Shown here piece after piece: positions 25,880 to 35,273 of a stretch of DNA of 64,000 nt. The stretch spans positions 868,001-932,000 of the forward strand of contig NZ_BNEO01000001.1 in NCBI RefSeq assembly GCF_014905415.1. Reading direction: 5' to 3'. The stretch is from Virgibacillus salexigens. Its GTDB lineage: Bacteria; Bacillota; Bacilli; Bacillales; Amphibacillaceae. Numbering within the stretch: the stretch's first letter is position 1; each line of letters starts with the position of its first letter. The notes below the pieces were generated by a model that had not been told where the DNA came from, ran no database searches, and was given only the letters and a program-made list of their open reading frames with translations. The translations under genes and the position numbers were made by a program.

Positions 25880-26596
25880 TTACGTCAATTCCACTGTGTA
25901 ATCAAATTTATCTCCTCTTGCTACACTTACAGTATATTCAATTAACTGCTCATTATGATAGGCGAATCTCCTGATTAACATTGCTGGCTGTTGAGCAGTT
26001 ACTTCTAAGTATCCAGCCTCTGTTTCTCGTAAACTCGTTGCCGAAAACTTCTCTAATGCACGGGTAACAACAACCTGATAATCCCTAGAAAACACATCAT
26101 ACATTGGTGCCCTCATCAATTGTTCCTTGGTTAAATAAGGAAAAATTTTCTTTGGCAAATAGGATGTCTCATACATTAAAGCTTCATCATCTGCTAATCG
26201 TAAGCGAACCACTTGATATACTTCATCGAGGGGTTGTACATTCATTTTTTCAGCTAAGCGATCTTCAACCGCAATTTCTTTAAAGGACAAAACGCGTGTT
26301 GAAGGTGTTTTTCCTAGCTTTCTCATCTCTTCAGTAAAGCTATAAAGCTTTACTAGATGTTGATTGAACGTGGATGCAGAAACAAATGTCCCTTTACCAT
26401 GTAATTTATAAATATAGCCCTCTCTCTCTAACTCTTGCAGTGCTTGCCTAACAGTGATCCTACTCAAATTATACATAGCGCATAGTTCGCGTTCTGATGG
26501 CAATTTCTCATGCTCTTGATATGTTTGCTCATCTATTTGTTTGATAAGGTTTTCCATCAATTGTAAGTATAAAGGTACCTTGCTTAACTTATCCAA
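25880..26596 (-). CDS. GntR family regulator, HutC/UTRA type (AgaR-like)
   Basis: 238 residues with a TTG start; GGAAGGAGG lies 12 bases upstream, a long spacing, but the VPLYLQLMENLIKQI segment conserved at GntR N-termini would be lost from later starts. The winged helix reads LPSERELCAMYNLSRITVRQAL, and the C-terminal UTRA domain (about residues 90-238) ends in RFAYHNEQLIEYTVSVARGDKFDY. Relatives respond to amino-sugar phosphates. Inverted repeats ACTGGT...ACCAGT before its own gene and agaS point to control of this PTS operon. Confidence 0.9.
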   Translation of the reverse strand: MDKLSKVPLYLQLMENLIKQIDEQTYQEHEKLPSERELCAMYNLSRITVRQALQELEREGYIYKLHGKGTFVSASTFNQHLVKLYSFTEEMRKLGKTPSTRVLSFKEIAVEDRLAEKMNVQPLDEVYQVVRLRLADDEALMYETSYLPKKIFPYLTKEQLMRAPMYDVFSRDYQVVVTRALEKFSATSLRETEAGYLEVTAQQPAMLIRRFAYHNEQLIEYTVSVARGDKFDYTVELT

Positions 26597-26620
26597 TTAG
26601 AGCGATATCCTCCTTCCAAA

Positions 26621-26636
26621 AGTGGTTATTACCAGT
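26621..26636. promoter_or_regulatory. GntR-type operator (autoregulation)
   Basis: AGTGGTTATTACCAGT is a 16-bp imperfect palindrome of the TGGT-N-ACCA type bound by HutC/UTRA regulators. It covers the expected transcription start of the GntR gene. Confidence 0.72.
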
Positions 26637-26643
26637 TCATTTT

Positions 26644-26672
26644 AGTATATAGCAGTTCAATGCATATGTAAA
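26644..26672 (-). promoter_or_regulatory. Promoter of the GntR regulator gene
   Basis: On the minus strand TTTACA (26667-26672) and TATACT (26644-26649) are 17 bases apart, each with one mismatch to consensus. The operator follows directly. Confidence 0.68.
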
Positions 26673-26730
26673 GGTCCCAACCAATAAAAGGAGTTTATTG
26701 CCTTAAAAGGAGGAATGAAAAAATCAGGAA

Positions 26731-27735
<1,005 letters not shown>

Positions 27736-27800
27736 CTACTTACTTCAAATCTATCATTATTTTACCATTTTTCTAACAGTATCGTCTGTTTAAGTCATAG

Positions 27801-27825
27801 AAAAAAGGCAGAATAACTGCCTTTT
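27801..27825. terminator. Bidirectional intrinsic terminator
   Basis: AAAAGGCAG and CTGCCTTTT pair exactly around a short loop, with A/T runs on both sides. It ends the importer 2 operon before the LacI gene. Confidence 0.82.
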
Positions 27826-27853
27826 ATAAGCCATATGAGGCTTCCTCCCATAA

Positions 27854-29134
27854 TTAATCAATTGTTGCTTGGGTTCGATGCTTCTGATGAAAATAATCCA
27901 TCTCAATCACTTTTCCTTTTTCGAGGCGTGAAGCCTCTGCTGCAAAGGCTATTAAATGACTTTCCAAAGATAATACTGCCGATGATTTACTTGTACTTTC
28001 CTTTCCATTAAACTGGCGAACCTCTTGTAAGAACTCCCTTACTACTCCTTCATCACCGCCAGCGTGGCCACTGTTCGGATTAGGGAGATGGATGACTGTT
28101 TCTTGTTTTGTTAAGAAATCATAAACAGAAATCTGATTTTCATCCATTTTTCCTCTGATTTCTCCTTTTGTTCCCATAATCTGTACGATTCTAGTCTGCT
28201 CCCTAGTGAACGCAGACATACTGAATGTTGCTGTTGCACCGTTAGCAAATTCTAAATTAACGACTTGATGATCAACCACATTATTATTTGATTGATAGAC
28301 ACATTTACCATATGATGTCGTTTCCAATGCATGAATAATGCCCTCACGTGTATGATCGGTTGTAAATTTCTTGGCCCAATTTCTTCCTTCTCCTAAGTAA
28401 TACTTCCCGGCATGAAATGGACATTGGTATTCTACTGGACATCCGTCCAAACAACGAAGCGGGGCTCCTTCCGGTTTATTCCCTTCATGAAAATACAGGA
28501 GAGAACCAAAAGAACTAACTCGCTTACATGATTCGTCCATCAAATACATGATAATATCCATATCATGGCAGGATTTTTGCAGAATCATCGGGCTTGATGT
28601 GTCACTATTATTCCAATTTCCCCTCACAAAACTGTGCGACATATGCATAATTTCTACATTTTCATTTAACTGAATGGAAGCAATATCACCAATCGTACCA
28701 TTGTGGATGATCTGCTTAATCCTTGACCAAAAATCGGTATATCGCAGCACGTGGCAGATGGAAAGAAGCCGTTGATACTTCTTCGCCTGCTCAGTCATCT
28801 GCACACATTCTTCAGCATTTGGAGACATCGGCTTTTCTAACAATACATGATACCCTTTTTCTAACGCCTTCATCGTCGGATAAAAATGCTGCCGATCCAA
28901 AGTACAAATAAAAGCCACTTCTGCATCCATATTTTCACTTAACAACACTTCCCACGAGGAAAAACAGGATGCCACTTCAATTTGATGTGACGAAGCGATT
29001 TCTGCTCTTTTAACAGGATCCTTCTCCGCCACCGCAACAAACTCCAGTTCATGGGGAAAGTTTTTCGCATACGGGGCATATGCCCTTGCTCCACGATCAC
29101 CTGCACCAATCAACACCGCTTTTATCTTTCGCAA
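27854..29134 (-). CDS. Gfo/Idh/MocA family oxidoreductase with an internal cysteine cluster
   Basis: 426 residues with a TTG start; AAAGGAG lies about 9 bases upstream. It is longer than the usual 330-370. The nucleotide loop is AVLIGAGDRGARAYAP and the catalytic-region motif is VLLEKPMSPNAEEC. Near residues 225-245 an insertion carries RCLDGCPVEYQCPFHAGKYY, three closely spaced Cys residues that could bind metal. It is the last gene of the importer 2 operon and probably oxidises the imported glycoside or its sugar. Some relatives are NAD-dependent glycosidases (GH109-like), so hydrolysis is an alternative. Confidence 0.87.
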   Translation of the reverse strand: MRKIKAVLIGAGDRGARAYAPYAKNFPHELEFVAVAEKDPVKRAEIASSHQIEVASCFSSWEVLLSENMDAEVAFICTLDRQHFYPTMKALEKGYHVLLEKPMSPNAEECVQMTEQAKKYQRLLSICHVLRYTDFWSRIKQIIHNGTIGDIASIQLNENVEIMHMSHSFVRGNWNNSDTSSPMILQKSCHDMDIIMYLMDESCKRVSSFGSLLYFHEGNKPEGAPLRCLDGCPVEYQCPFHAGKYYLGEGRNWAKKFTTDHTREGIIHALETTSYGKCVYQSNNNVVDHQVVNLEFANGATATFSMSAFTREQTRIVQIMGTKGEIRGKMDENQISVYDFLTKQETVIHLPNPNSGHAGGDEGVVREFLQEVRQFNGKESTSKSSAVLSLESHLIAFAAEASRLEKGKVIEMDYFHQKHRTQATID

Positions 29135-29158
29135 TAATCATCGCTCCTTTCTTGAATA

Positions 29159-29986
29159 CTAGCCTTTTCGACCAGATAAGGCAATTCCTTCCACGAAAGC
29201 CTTTTGGAAGAACATGAAGATAATAATTAATGGCCATGAAGCTAAGAAGGTACCAGCCATAAGTACGGGGTAATTCGTACTGTACTGCCCTTGTAATGAT
29301 GCTAGCCCTGCTGATAACGGCATCTTATCCGGTGAACTATTAACGATCAACGGCCACAAAAAATCATTCCATGACCAAATAATTGTAAATATTGCTAAAG
29401 CAATTAACCCTGGTTTCGCAAGTGGCAGCATGATACGCCAATAGATTTGAAAATGATTACAACCGTCTATTTTGGCAGCTTCTTCTAATTCATCCGGCAT
29501 GGTCATAAAAAATTGCCTCAATAAGAACGTTCCAAATGCACTGAATAATCCCGGCAAGATTAACGCTGTTAACGTATTAAGTAATTCGAGATTAGCAATA
29601 ATTTGATATTGCGGTATTAAAAATGCTTGTGGCGGAATCATTAACACCGATAAATACAAGATAAAGAAAAAATTCCTTCCGGGAAATTTAATTCTTGCAA
29701 ATGCATATGCCGCTAACGAACATAAGAACAATTGGCCAATCGTCTTTATTACAGTGGTAAAAAAGGTATTCCAATAAAATTCCGCAAAGGGAAAGGATGA
29801 GAATACTTCTTTATAATTACTCCATTGGAATACTTCAGGAAATATCTTAGGTGGTATTTGCGCTGCCTCACCTACTGTCTTTAAGGAAGTTAGTACCATC
29901 CACAGAAATGGTCCAACCATTACAATAGAACCGATGATGAGCAGGGCGTGAATCACCACTTTTCGTGTATTACTTATATTCTCCAT
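29159..29986 (-). CDS. CUT1 sugar ABC transporter permease, MalG type (importer 2)
   Basis: 275 residues, six membrane spans. The EAA loop reads LEEAAKIDGCNHFQIY. AGGGGG precedes the ATG. It lies 15 bases after the MalF-type gene and pairs with it. The Gfo/Idh gene follows after 24 bases. No ATPase is encoded nearby. Confidence 0.92.
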   Translation of the reverse strand: MENISNTRKVVIHALLIIGSIVMVGPFLWMVLTSLKTVGEAAQIPPKIFPEVFQWSNYKEVFSSFPFAEFYWNTFFTTVIKTIGQLFLCSLAAYAFARIKFPGRNFFFILYLSVLMIPPQAFLIPQYQIIANLELLNTLTALILPGLFSAFGTFLLRQFFMTMPDELEEAAKIDGCNHFQIYWRIMLPLAKPGLIALAIFTIIWSWNDFLWPLIVNSSPDKMPLSAGLASLQGQYSTNYPVLMAGTFLASWPLIIIFMFFQKAFVEGIALSGRKG

Positions 29987-30001
29987 CTTACCATTTTCCC
30001 C

Positions 30002-30904
30002 CTATTCATAGTGCACCCACCGTTTCTGTAACCTGAACTGTAGAATGGTTAACACGAGAATAACTAAGAATAATACAAAAGCGATGGCTGCAGCTATTCC
30101 TTTTTCTCCAATAACAAATGCATAATGATAGAACAAATAGATCACCGATTGCGCACTATCAATTGCCGGGTTTGTCGGACTTACCATCATAAAGATAAAG
30201 TCAAAAACCTGAAATGCCGAAATAAATGAAATAACAGCAACAAAGAAAATGGTTGGTGATAATAATGGTAGTGTAATCTTAAAAAAAGAATAAGTTGGTC
30301 CTGCTCCATCTAGTGACGCTGCCTCATATAGTGACTTTGGAATCCCTTGTAGTCCAGACAGCAAAATAACCATATTTGTTCCTATTGCTCCCCATGTACC
30401 TACGATAATAATTGAGATAAGCACCCAATTAGGATCTGTTAGCCAATCTGGTCCTGGAATGGAGAACCAACCAAGAATGTGATTAATAATTCCATAATCG
30501 GCATTGTATAACCATTTCCATATCATTCCAATTGCGGCTGGCATCGTTACCACAGGAAGGAAGAAAAGAGTCCGGTAAAACGTTAGGCCCTTGATCTTCT
30601 GGTTTAACAGTACTGCAACAATAATCGAAATCGCTATACTGATTGGTACCATTACAAATGCGTAAATTAATGTATTTCTAAAAGAATCCCAAATCTCAGG
30701 ATTGGCGAACATCTCTTCATAGTTTTCCAACCCTGACCATGAATAACTGCCAAAATCTCCCCAATCATTAAAGCTATAAAAGAAAGTTTGGAAGACGGGA
30801 AAGATATAAAAGATTAATAGCCCCAATAAAGTTGGTGCAATAAACAAATAACCCCAATACATATCATTTTTTCTAAGTGTTGATTTTTGCTTTTTGATAT
30901 CCAC
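30002..30904 (-). CDS. CUT1 sugar ABC transporter permease, MalF type (importer 2)
   Basis: 300 residues of the usual MalF-type length, with six spans and EAA loop YEAASLDGAGPTYSF. The start is GTG with GGAG nine bases upstream. The N-terminal cytoplasmic tail is basic (MDIKKQKSTLRKND). Unlike the importer 1 partner it has no large insertion. Confidence 0.92.
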   Translation of the reverse strand: MDIKKQKSTLRKNDMYWGYLFIAPTLLGLLIFYIFPVFQTFFYSFNDWGDFGSYSWSGLENYEEMFANPEIWDSFRNTLIYAFVMVPISIAISIIVAVLLNQKIKGLTFYRTLFFLPVVTMPAAIGMIWKWLYNADYGIINHILGWFSIPGPDWLTDPNWVLISIIIVGTWGAIGTNMVILLSGLQGIPKSLYEAASLDGAGPTYSFFKITLPLLSPTIFFVAVISFISAFQVFDFIFMMVSPTNPAIDSAQSVIYLFYHYAFVIGEKGIAAAIAFVLFLVILVLTILQFRLQKRWVHYE

Positions 30905-30936
30905 CTATGATCACTCCATTAATTTGAGCCACTTAT

Positions 30937-32193
30937 CTATTCTTCTTCGAGTACTTTTTCCATTTCTTTATCAATCACTTCACTCGCTTCCTCTACTGTC
31001 ATTTGACCAGACCAGGCTTTTGCTAAATTATCTTGAATGATGCTTGACCATTTATCCGTATCTTTGGATACGGGGTACGGTTCAGCAACTTCTGCCATGT
31101 CTAAAAATGCTTGCAAGTTAAAATTAGGCGTTGATTTCAGCCAAGCATCCTGCGTTCCTTCATAAGCTGGAATGATACCCGATTCTGCTTGCATAGTTGC
31201 TGCTTTCTCCGAACTTAAGAATTTCACAAATTCCCATGCAGCTGCCTTGTTTGCCGAATTTTTCGCTATTACATTACCTAAACCATGGATAACATTAGCT
31301 CGTTTTTTCATTTCTGGAAGAAGTGCTACATCAACATTCGCATTTGTATACTCATTTGCTTTAAACTGTGGAATCATATACGATGCCTGAAATAGCATTG
31401 CAACTTTACCTGACTCAAACATACTAGCCGCTTCCGTTGTTTCCATCTGCGCATGTGTTGGAGATACTTCATGCTTGTGTATAAGATCATGGTATTTCTG
31501 CAATCCTTCTATTGTATTTGGATCATCAAATCCCGATTCCTTTTTATCTTCTGAAATAACGTAACCGTTATTTGCCAATATCGTATTGAAATAGGAAGCC
31601 TGTGCATCCTGAATATATGCTGCAACCCCATAAATATCCTTATCTGGATTAGTCAGTTTTTTGGAAGCATCTACTAAGTCTTCCCACTTCCATGTTTCAT
31701 CTGGATAAGATACACCAGCCTTATCAAATAGCTCTTTATTATACCAAAGACCAACAGTATCATAATCTTTTGGCAGCGCATAGGTTGTCTTTTCGTATTG
31801 ATATAAGCCTAATAGCCCTTCTGGATAAGGTGATAAATCTAAGTTATCCTCTTCGATATACTCATTGATAGGCTCCAGCATGTCGTTGGATGCATATTTC
31901 ACAAAGTTTGGTCCATTCATCCAAAACACATCGGGCAAACCTCCTCCAGTAGCAGCGGCATCTAATTTTGTAAAGTATTGATCATAGGGCGTAAGTTCTA
32001 ACTTTACATGAATGTTTGGATATTCTTGATTAAATTCTTGAACGATACCTTTTAACATATCTTCTTGGTTTTTATCCCAATACGCATACGTGATCGTTGA
32101 ATCTCCATCAGCAGTTGCATCTTCTTCCTGTGAACATGCGGATACAGCTATTAGGAAACCTAGAAGGATGATGATCCCCCATACTCTTCTCAT
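30937..32193 (-). CDS. Sugar ABC transporter substrate-binding lipoprotein (importer 2)
   Basis: About 418 residues from the ATG at 32193 (GGAGGGG upstream). The signal peptide ends in a lipobox with Cys20 (LIAVSACSQ). The mature protein is a family 1 solute-binding protein (STITYAYWDKNQEDMLKGIV). It sits between the ROK kinase and the permease genes, so the imported sugar or glycoside is probably phosphorylated by that kinase. Confidence 0.92.
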   Translation of the reverse strand: MRRVWGIIILLGFLIAVSACSQEEDATADGDSTITYAYWDKNQEDMLKGIVQEFNQEYPNIHVKLELTPYDQYFTKLDAAATGGGLPDVFWMNGPNFVKYASNDMLEPINEYIEEDNLDLSPYPEGLLGLYQYEKTTYALPKDYDTVGLWYNKELFDKAGVSYPDETWKWEDLVDASKKLTNPDKDIYGVAAYIQDAQASYFNTILANNGYVISEDKKESGFDDPNTIEGLQKYHDLIHKHEVSPTHAQMETTEAASMFESGKVAMLFQASYMIPQFKANEYTNANVDVALLPEMKKRANVIHGLGNVIAKNSANKAAAWEFVKFLSSEKAATMQAESGIIPAYEGTQDAWLKSTPNFNLQAFLDMAEVAEPYPVSKDTDKWSSIIQDNLAKAWSGQMTVEEASEVIDKEMEKVLEEE

Positions 32194-32243
32194 ATATTTC
32201 CCCTCCAACAATTGTGTTTATTATCCACAAATGAATGATTATC

Positions 32244-33137
32244 TTAACAACTTCCTATCAAGCCTGCCCCTATCACACCAGAATCATCTTTTAATTGGCT
32301 GAGTTGAATACGTTCTTCTGCTCCCTCCTGTTCTGGAATGAGTCGCTTTCGTAATTCTGATTTTACTAAATCTAGTAAAATGGGATTATGGTTGATGACA
32401 CCTCCACCTAATACAATTAAGTGTGGGTCTAGTAAACTTATAACAATATACATTCCTTGAGCAATTGCATCTACGATGGAAATCATAATCCGTTTTGCAT
32501 TTAAATCACCTTTTTGATAAACCTGAAAAAAATCATGAGTAGATTGAATTTGCTTCCCTAACATTTGCCTAGCAATTCGTTCGATAGCTGGACCAGAAGC
32601 CACTTGTTCCAGTGAAGAATCGTCACCGAAGATATTTCGAATTGGATACATTCCCATCTCACCAGCAAAACCTTTCCCTCGAAGAAAAATGCCATTATGT
32701 ATAATGGAACAGGCAATCCCAGTACTGATTGTAATATATACGAAGGTTGATTCTTTCTGTAACATAGCTTGCTCCCATTCTGCATAGGCAGCCATATACA
32801 CATCATTTTCGATACTTATCTTAGAAATCGGAAACATTTCTTGTAAACGTGCTACAATTGGGAAATTATCCCAAGGCAAATTATTTTGATATACAGCCAA
32901 TCCCTCTTCTCGATCGACTTTACCAGGAACACCTACTCCCATTCCTCCAACTTTGTATAATGGGATCTCTGCTTCTTCTATCATTCCATGGATACACGTG
33001 ACAACTTGCTGAAACATCACCTCTTTATCATTGGTTATACTATTCACTTTACTTCTATGAACAATAGCACCTCGTTCATCCAAAATTACCGCAGCAATTT
33101 TTGTACCTCCAATATCCACCCCAATGGAGTAACTCAA
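32244..33137 (-). CDS. ROK family sugar kinase, lacking the usual zinc motif
   Basis: About 297 residues. The start is uncertain: GTG at 33146 or TTG at 33137, the latter six bases after GAGGTG. The phosphate loop is IGVDIGGTKIAAVI, and VGVPGKVD and GGGVINHNP also match ROK kinases. No helix-turn-helix is present, so it is an enzyme rather than a repressor. The CxCGxxGCxE zinc motif of most ROK proteins is replaced by GEMGMYPIRNIFGDDSSLEQ. The catalytic Asp in SIENDVYMAAYAE is retained. It is the first gene of the importer 2 operon. Confidence 0.87.
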   Translation of the reverse strand: MSYSIGVDIGGTKIAAVILDERGAIVHRSKVNSITNDKEVMFQQVVTCIHGMIEEAEIPLYKVGGMGVGVPGKVDREEGLAVYQNNLPWDNFPIVARLQEMFPISKISIENDVYMAAYAEWEQAMLQKESTFVYITISTGIACSIIHNGIFLRGKGFAGEMGMYPIRNIFGDDSSLEQVASGPAIERIARQMLGKQIQSTHDFFQVYQKGDLNAKRIMISIVDAIAQGMYIVISLLDPHLIVLGGGVINHNPILLDLVKSELRKRLIPEQEGAEERIQLSQLKDDSGVIGAGLIGSC

Positions 33138-33171
33138 ACTTGTCACCTCATGTCTGCATCCAAATGTCTAT

Positions 33172-33201
33172 TTAGTAAATTTATTAATAAATGTTTACTA
33201 A
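33172..33201. promoter_or_regulatory. Inverted-repeat operator at the importer 2 operon start
   Basis: TTAGTAAA (33172-33179) and TTTACTAA (33194-33201) are exact inverted halves 14 bases apart, placed just downstream of the promoter. TTAGT...ACTAA halves recall ROK-type (XylR-like) operators. The cognate regulator is not obvious. Confidence 0.6.
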
Positions 33202-33210
33202 TTATTTTTA

Positions 33211-33239
33211 ATAGTAGCATATCCGATTTTTATTGTCTA
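33211..33239 (-). promoter_or_regulatory. Promoter of the ROK kinase-importer 2 operon
   Basis: On the minus strand TAGACA (33234-33239) and TACTAT (33211-33216) are 17 bases apart. Confidence 0.6.
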
Positions 33240-33365
33240 TAATTTTTAGAAAATTATCTATATATAAATAAAGAATAAAGTAAATTAGACTCCCTGCATA
33301 TACGAATTTATTCGAATACAATTGTTCGGTTTTTAAGTAGTAATTACAATTGAATGGAAGACATG

Positions 33366-33402
33366 AAAAAAGCCTATCTATGTTTTCAACCACAGATAGG
33401 CT
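33366..33402 (-). terminator. Intrinsic terminator after importer 3
   Basis: AGCCTATCTATG and CACAGATAGGCT pair over 12 positions with one wobble, followed by a T-run on the minus strand. Confidence 0.85.
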
Positions 33403-33431
33403 AGCTCTTTTCTAATCATATAGTAGAAAAT

Positions 33432-34253
33432 TCACCCCTTCACAGATCCAGCCAATAATCCTCTTACAAAGTATTTTCCTAAGAAAATATATACGAGTAA
33501 TGTTGGTAAGGCTGCAATCAAAGCACCTGCCATTTGTACATTCCACTGAACGATTTGGCTCCCAGACAAATTCTGTAAAGCAACCATAATCGGCTGTTGA
33601 TCAGAAGTTGTAATGGTGACTGCAAATAGGAATTCATTCCAAATATTTGTAAATTGCCAAATGGCCACAACGACAAATCCTGTAATTGATAAAGGTATCA
33701 TGATATGACGAAATATTCCCAGAAAACTTGCTCCATCTATTTTAGCTGCTTCAATCATTTGATCTGGTATATTGGCGTAAAAATTTCGGAACATCAATGT
33801 TGTAATTGGAAGTCCATAAACGACGTGGACAAGAATTAAACCGGGAATGGTATTATATAATTCAATTGTACGTAAAAATTGAATTAATGGAATTAAGATA
33901 CTTTGATAAGGGATAAACATACCAAATAATATAACCGTAAATAAGGTATCTGCACCTTTGAACTTCCATTTTGATAACACATATCCATTCATGCCCCCTA
34001 ACAAAGCAGATAGTATTGTCGCTGGTATAACCAAATAAATACTATTCATAAAGTTTGGAGCTAAATTAGCAAACGCTTCTGTATACGAACTGAAATCAAT
34101 CGACGACGGCAAGGCCCACATTTGATCAAGGGAAACTTCATCTAATGGCTTTAGACTCGTCACAATAATGACATAGACTGGCATTAAAAAGACAATTGCT
34201 AATACAACTAAGATAAGATATTTAAACACTTTTCCAAGGTTAACAGCAGTCAT
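33432..34253 (-). CDS. CUT1 sugar ABC transporter permease, MalG type (importer 3)
   Basis: 273 residues, six spans, EAA loop [16 protein letters not shown]. Its ATG directly follows the TAA of the MalF-type gene, so translation is coupled. It is the last gene of the operon, before the terminator. The binding protein suggests monosaccharide import. Confidence 0.92.
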   Translation of the reverse strand: MTAVNLGKVFKYLILVVLAIVFLMPVYVIIVTSLKPLDEVSLDQMWALPSSIDFSSYTEAFANLAPNFMNSIYLVIPATILSALLGGMNGYVLSKWKFKGADTLFTVILFGMFIPYQSILIPLIQFLRTIELYNTIPGLILVHVVYGLPITTLMFRNFYANIPDQMIEAAKIDGASFLGIFRHIMIPLSITGFVVVAIWQFTNIWNEFLFAVTITTSDQQPIMVALQNLSGSQIVQWNVQMAGALIAALPTLLVYIFLGKYFVRGLLAGSVKG

Positions 34254-35189
34254 TTACTGATCCCCCTTTCGACTGTTCCACAAATAAGGAACAATAAATA
34301 CTGCTACTAATAAGAGCATAATAATCGCTATTGCCGCTCCATTCGCATAATAATTACCTCTAAATGTGGTTTCAAACATATACACCCCAGGAACATCCGT
34401 CACAAAGTTAGCACCTGGACCTGTCATTGCATAAATCAAATCAAAAATCTTTAAAGAAATATGTGCCATTATAATCACGACACTCATCGTAATTGGCAGC
34501 AACATGGGAAGTACGATCTTCCGATAAATTTGAAATTCGCTTGCTCCATCCATCCTTGCCGCTTCTCGTAATTCATCCGGAATTCCACGTAACCCTGCTA
34601 AATACATTGCTAAAGAAAAACCTGTCATTTGCCAAACAGCAGCAATAACGACTGCAATAATGGCTACTGGCAAACCAAATTCAATACTTCCCCATTCAAA
34701 TCCCGCCAGTATATTTGTGTCCGTATACCATTTAGGCTGAATACCAAACACCTTTAAGAATTGGTTAAATCCAGTAGAAGGATTTAACAGCCATTGCCAA
34801 ACAACCCCTGTTACAACAAAAGATAGCGCCATTGGAAATAGAAAGATATTGCGAAAGATCGATTCCCCTTTTAATTTTTGATCAATTAAAATTGCAATCC
34901 CTATTCCGAGTACAATAACAAGCCCAATAAATAAAACCGTGAAGAATAAGGTATTCCGTAAATCCGCTTGAAAGCGAAAATCGTTAAATAAATAAAGGTA
35001 ATTTTTTAATCCAGCAAAGGAAAAGTCGGGAACGAGTGAATTATAATTACTTACCGATACGTATCCCGTCCAGCCAATAAATCCGTAAACAAAGATGAAA
35101 ATTAAAATCAACGATGGAATCAAAAATGCAATAGCCGTCCATTGATCCTTGGAAAATCGTTTGCGTTTTCCGTTTATCGTATTTGCCAT
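34254..35189 (-). CDS. CUT1 sugar ABC transporter permease, MalF type (importer 3)
   Basis: 311 residues with six spans and EAA loop LREAARMDGASEFQIY. GGAGGGGG precedes the ATG. A hairpin at 35225-35249 separates it from the binding-protein gene. Confidence 0.92.
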   Translation of the reverse strand: MANTINGKRKRFSKDQWTAIAFLIPSLILIFIFVYGFIGWTGYVSVSNYNSLVPDFSFAGLKNYLYLFNDFRFQADLRNTLFFTVLFIGLVIVLGIGIAILIDQKLKGESIFRNIFLFPMALSFVVTGVVWQWLLNPSTGFNQFLKVFGIQPKWYTDTNILAGFEWGSIEFGLPVAIIAVVIAAVWQMTGFSLAMYLAGLRGIPDELREAARMDGASEFQIYRKIVLPMLLPITMSVVIIMAHISLKIFDLIYAMTGPGANFVTDVPGVYMFETTFRGNYYANGAAIAIIMLLLVAVFIVPYLWNSRKGDQ

Positions 35190-35224
35190 ATAACCCCCTC
35201 CTTTTCAACTAATTTAAATAGGAA

Positions 35225-35249
35225 GAGACTGCCTGAAATGGGCAGCCTC
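35225..35249 (-). other. Intercistronic hairpin between binding protein and permease genes
   Basis: GAGACTGCC and GGGCAGCCTC pair around one mismatch with a 6-base loop, just after the binding-protein stop. It matches the arrangement at 4212-4242 in importer 1. Confidence 0.55.
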
Positions 35250-35273
35250 ATTATCTGCTTGGATTTTTGCTGG

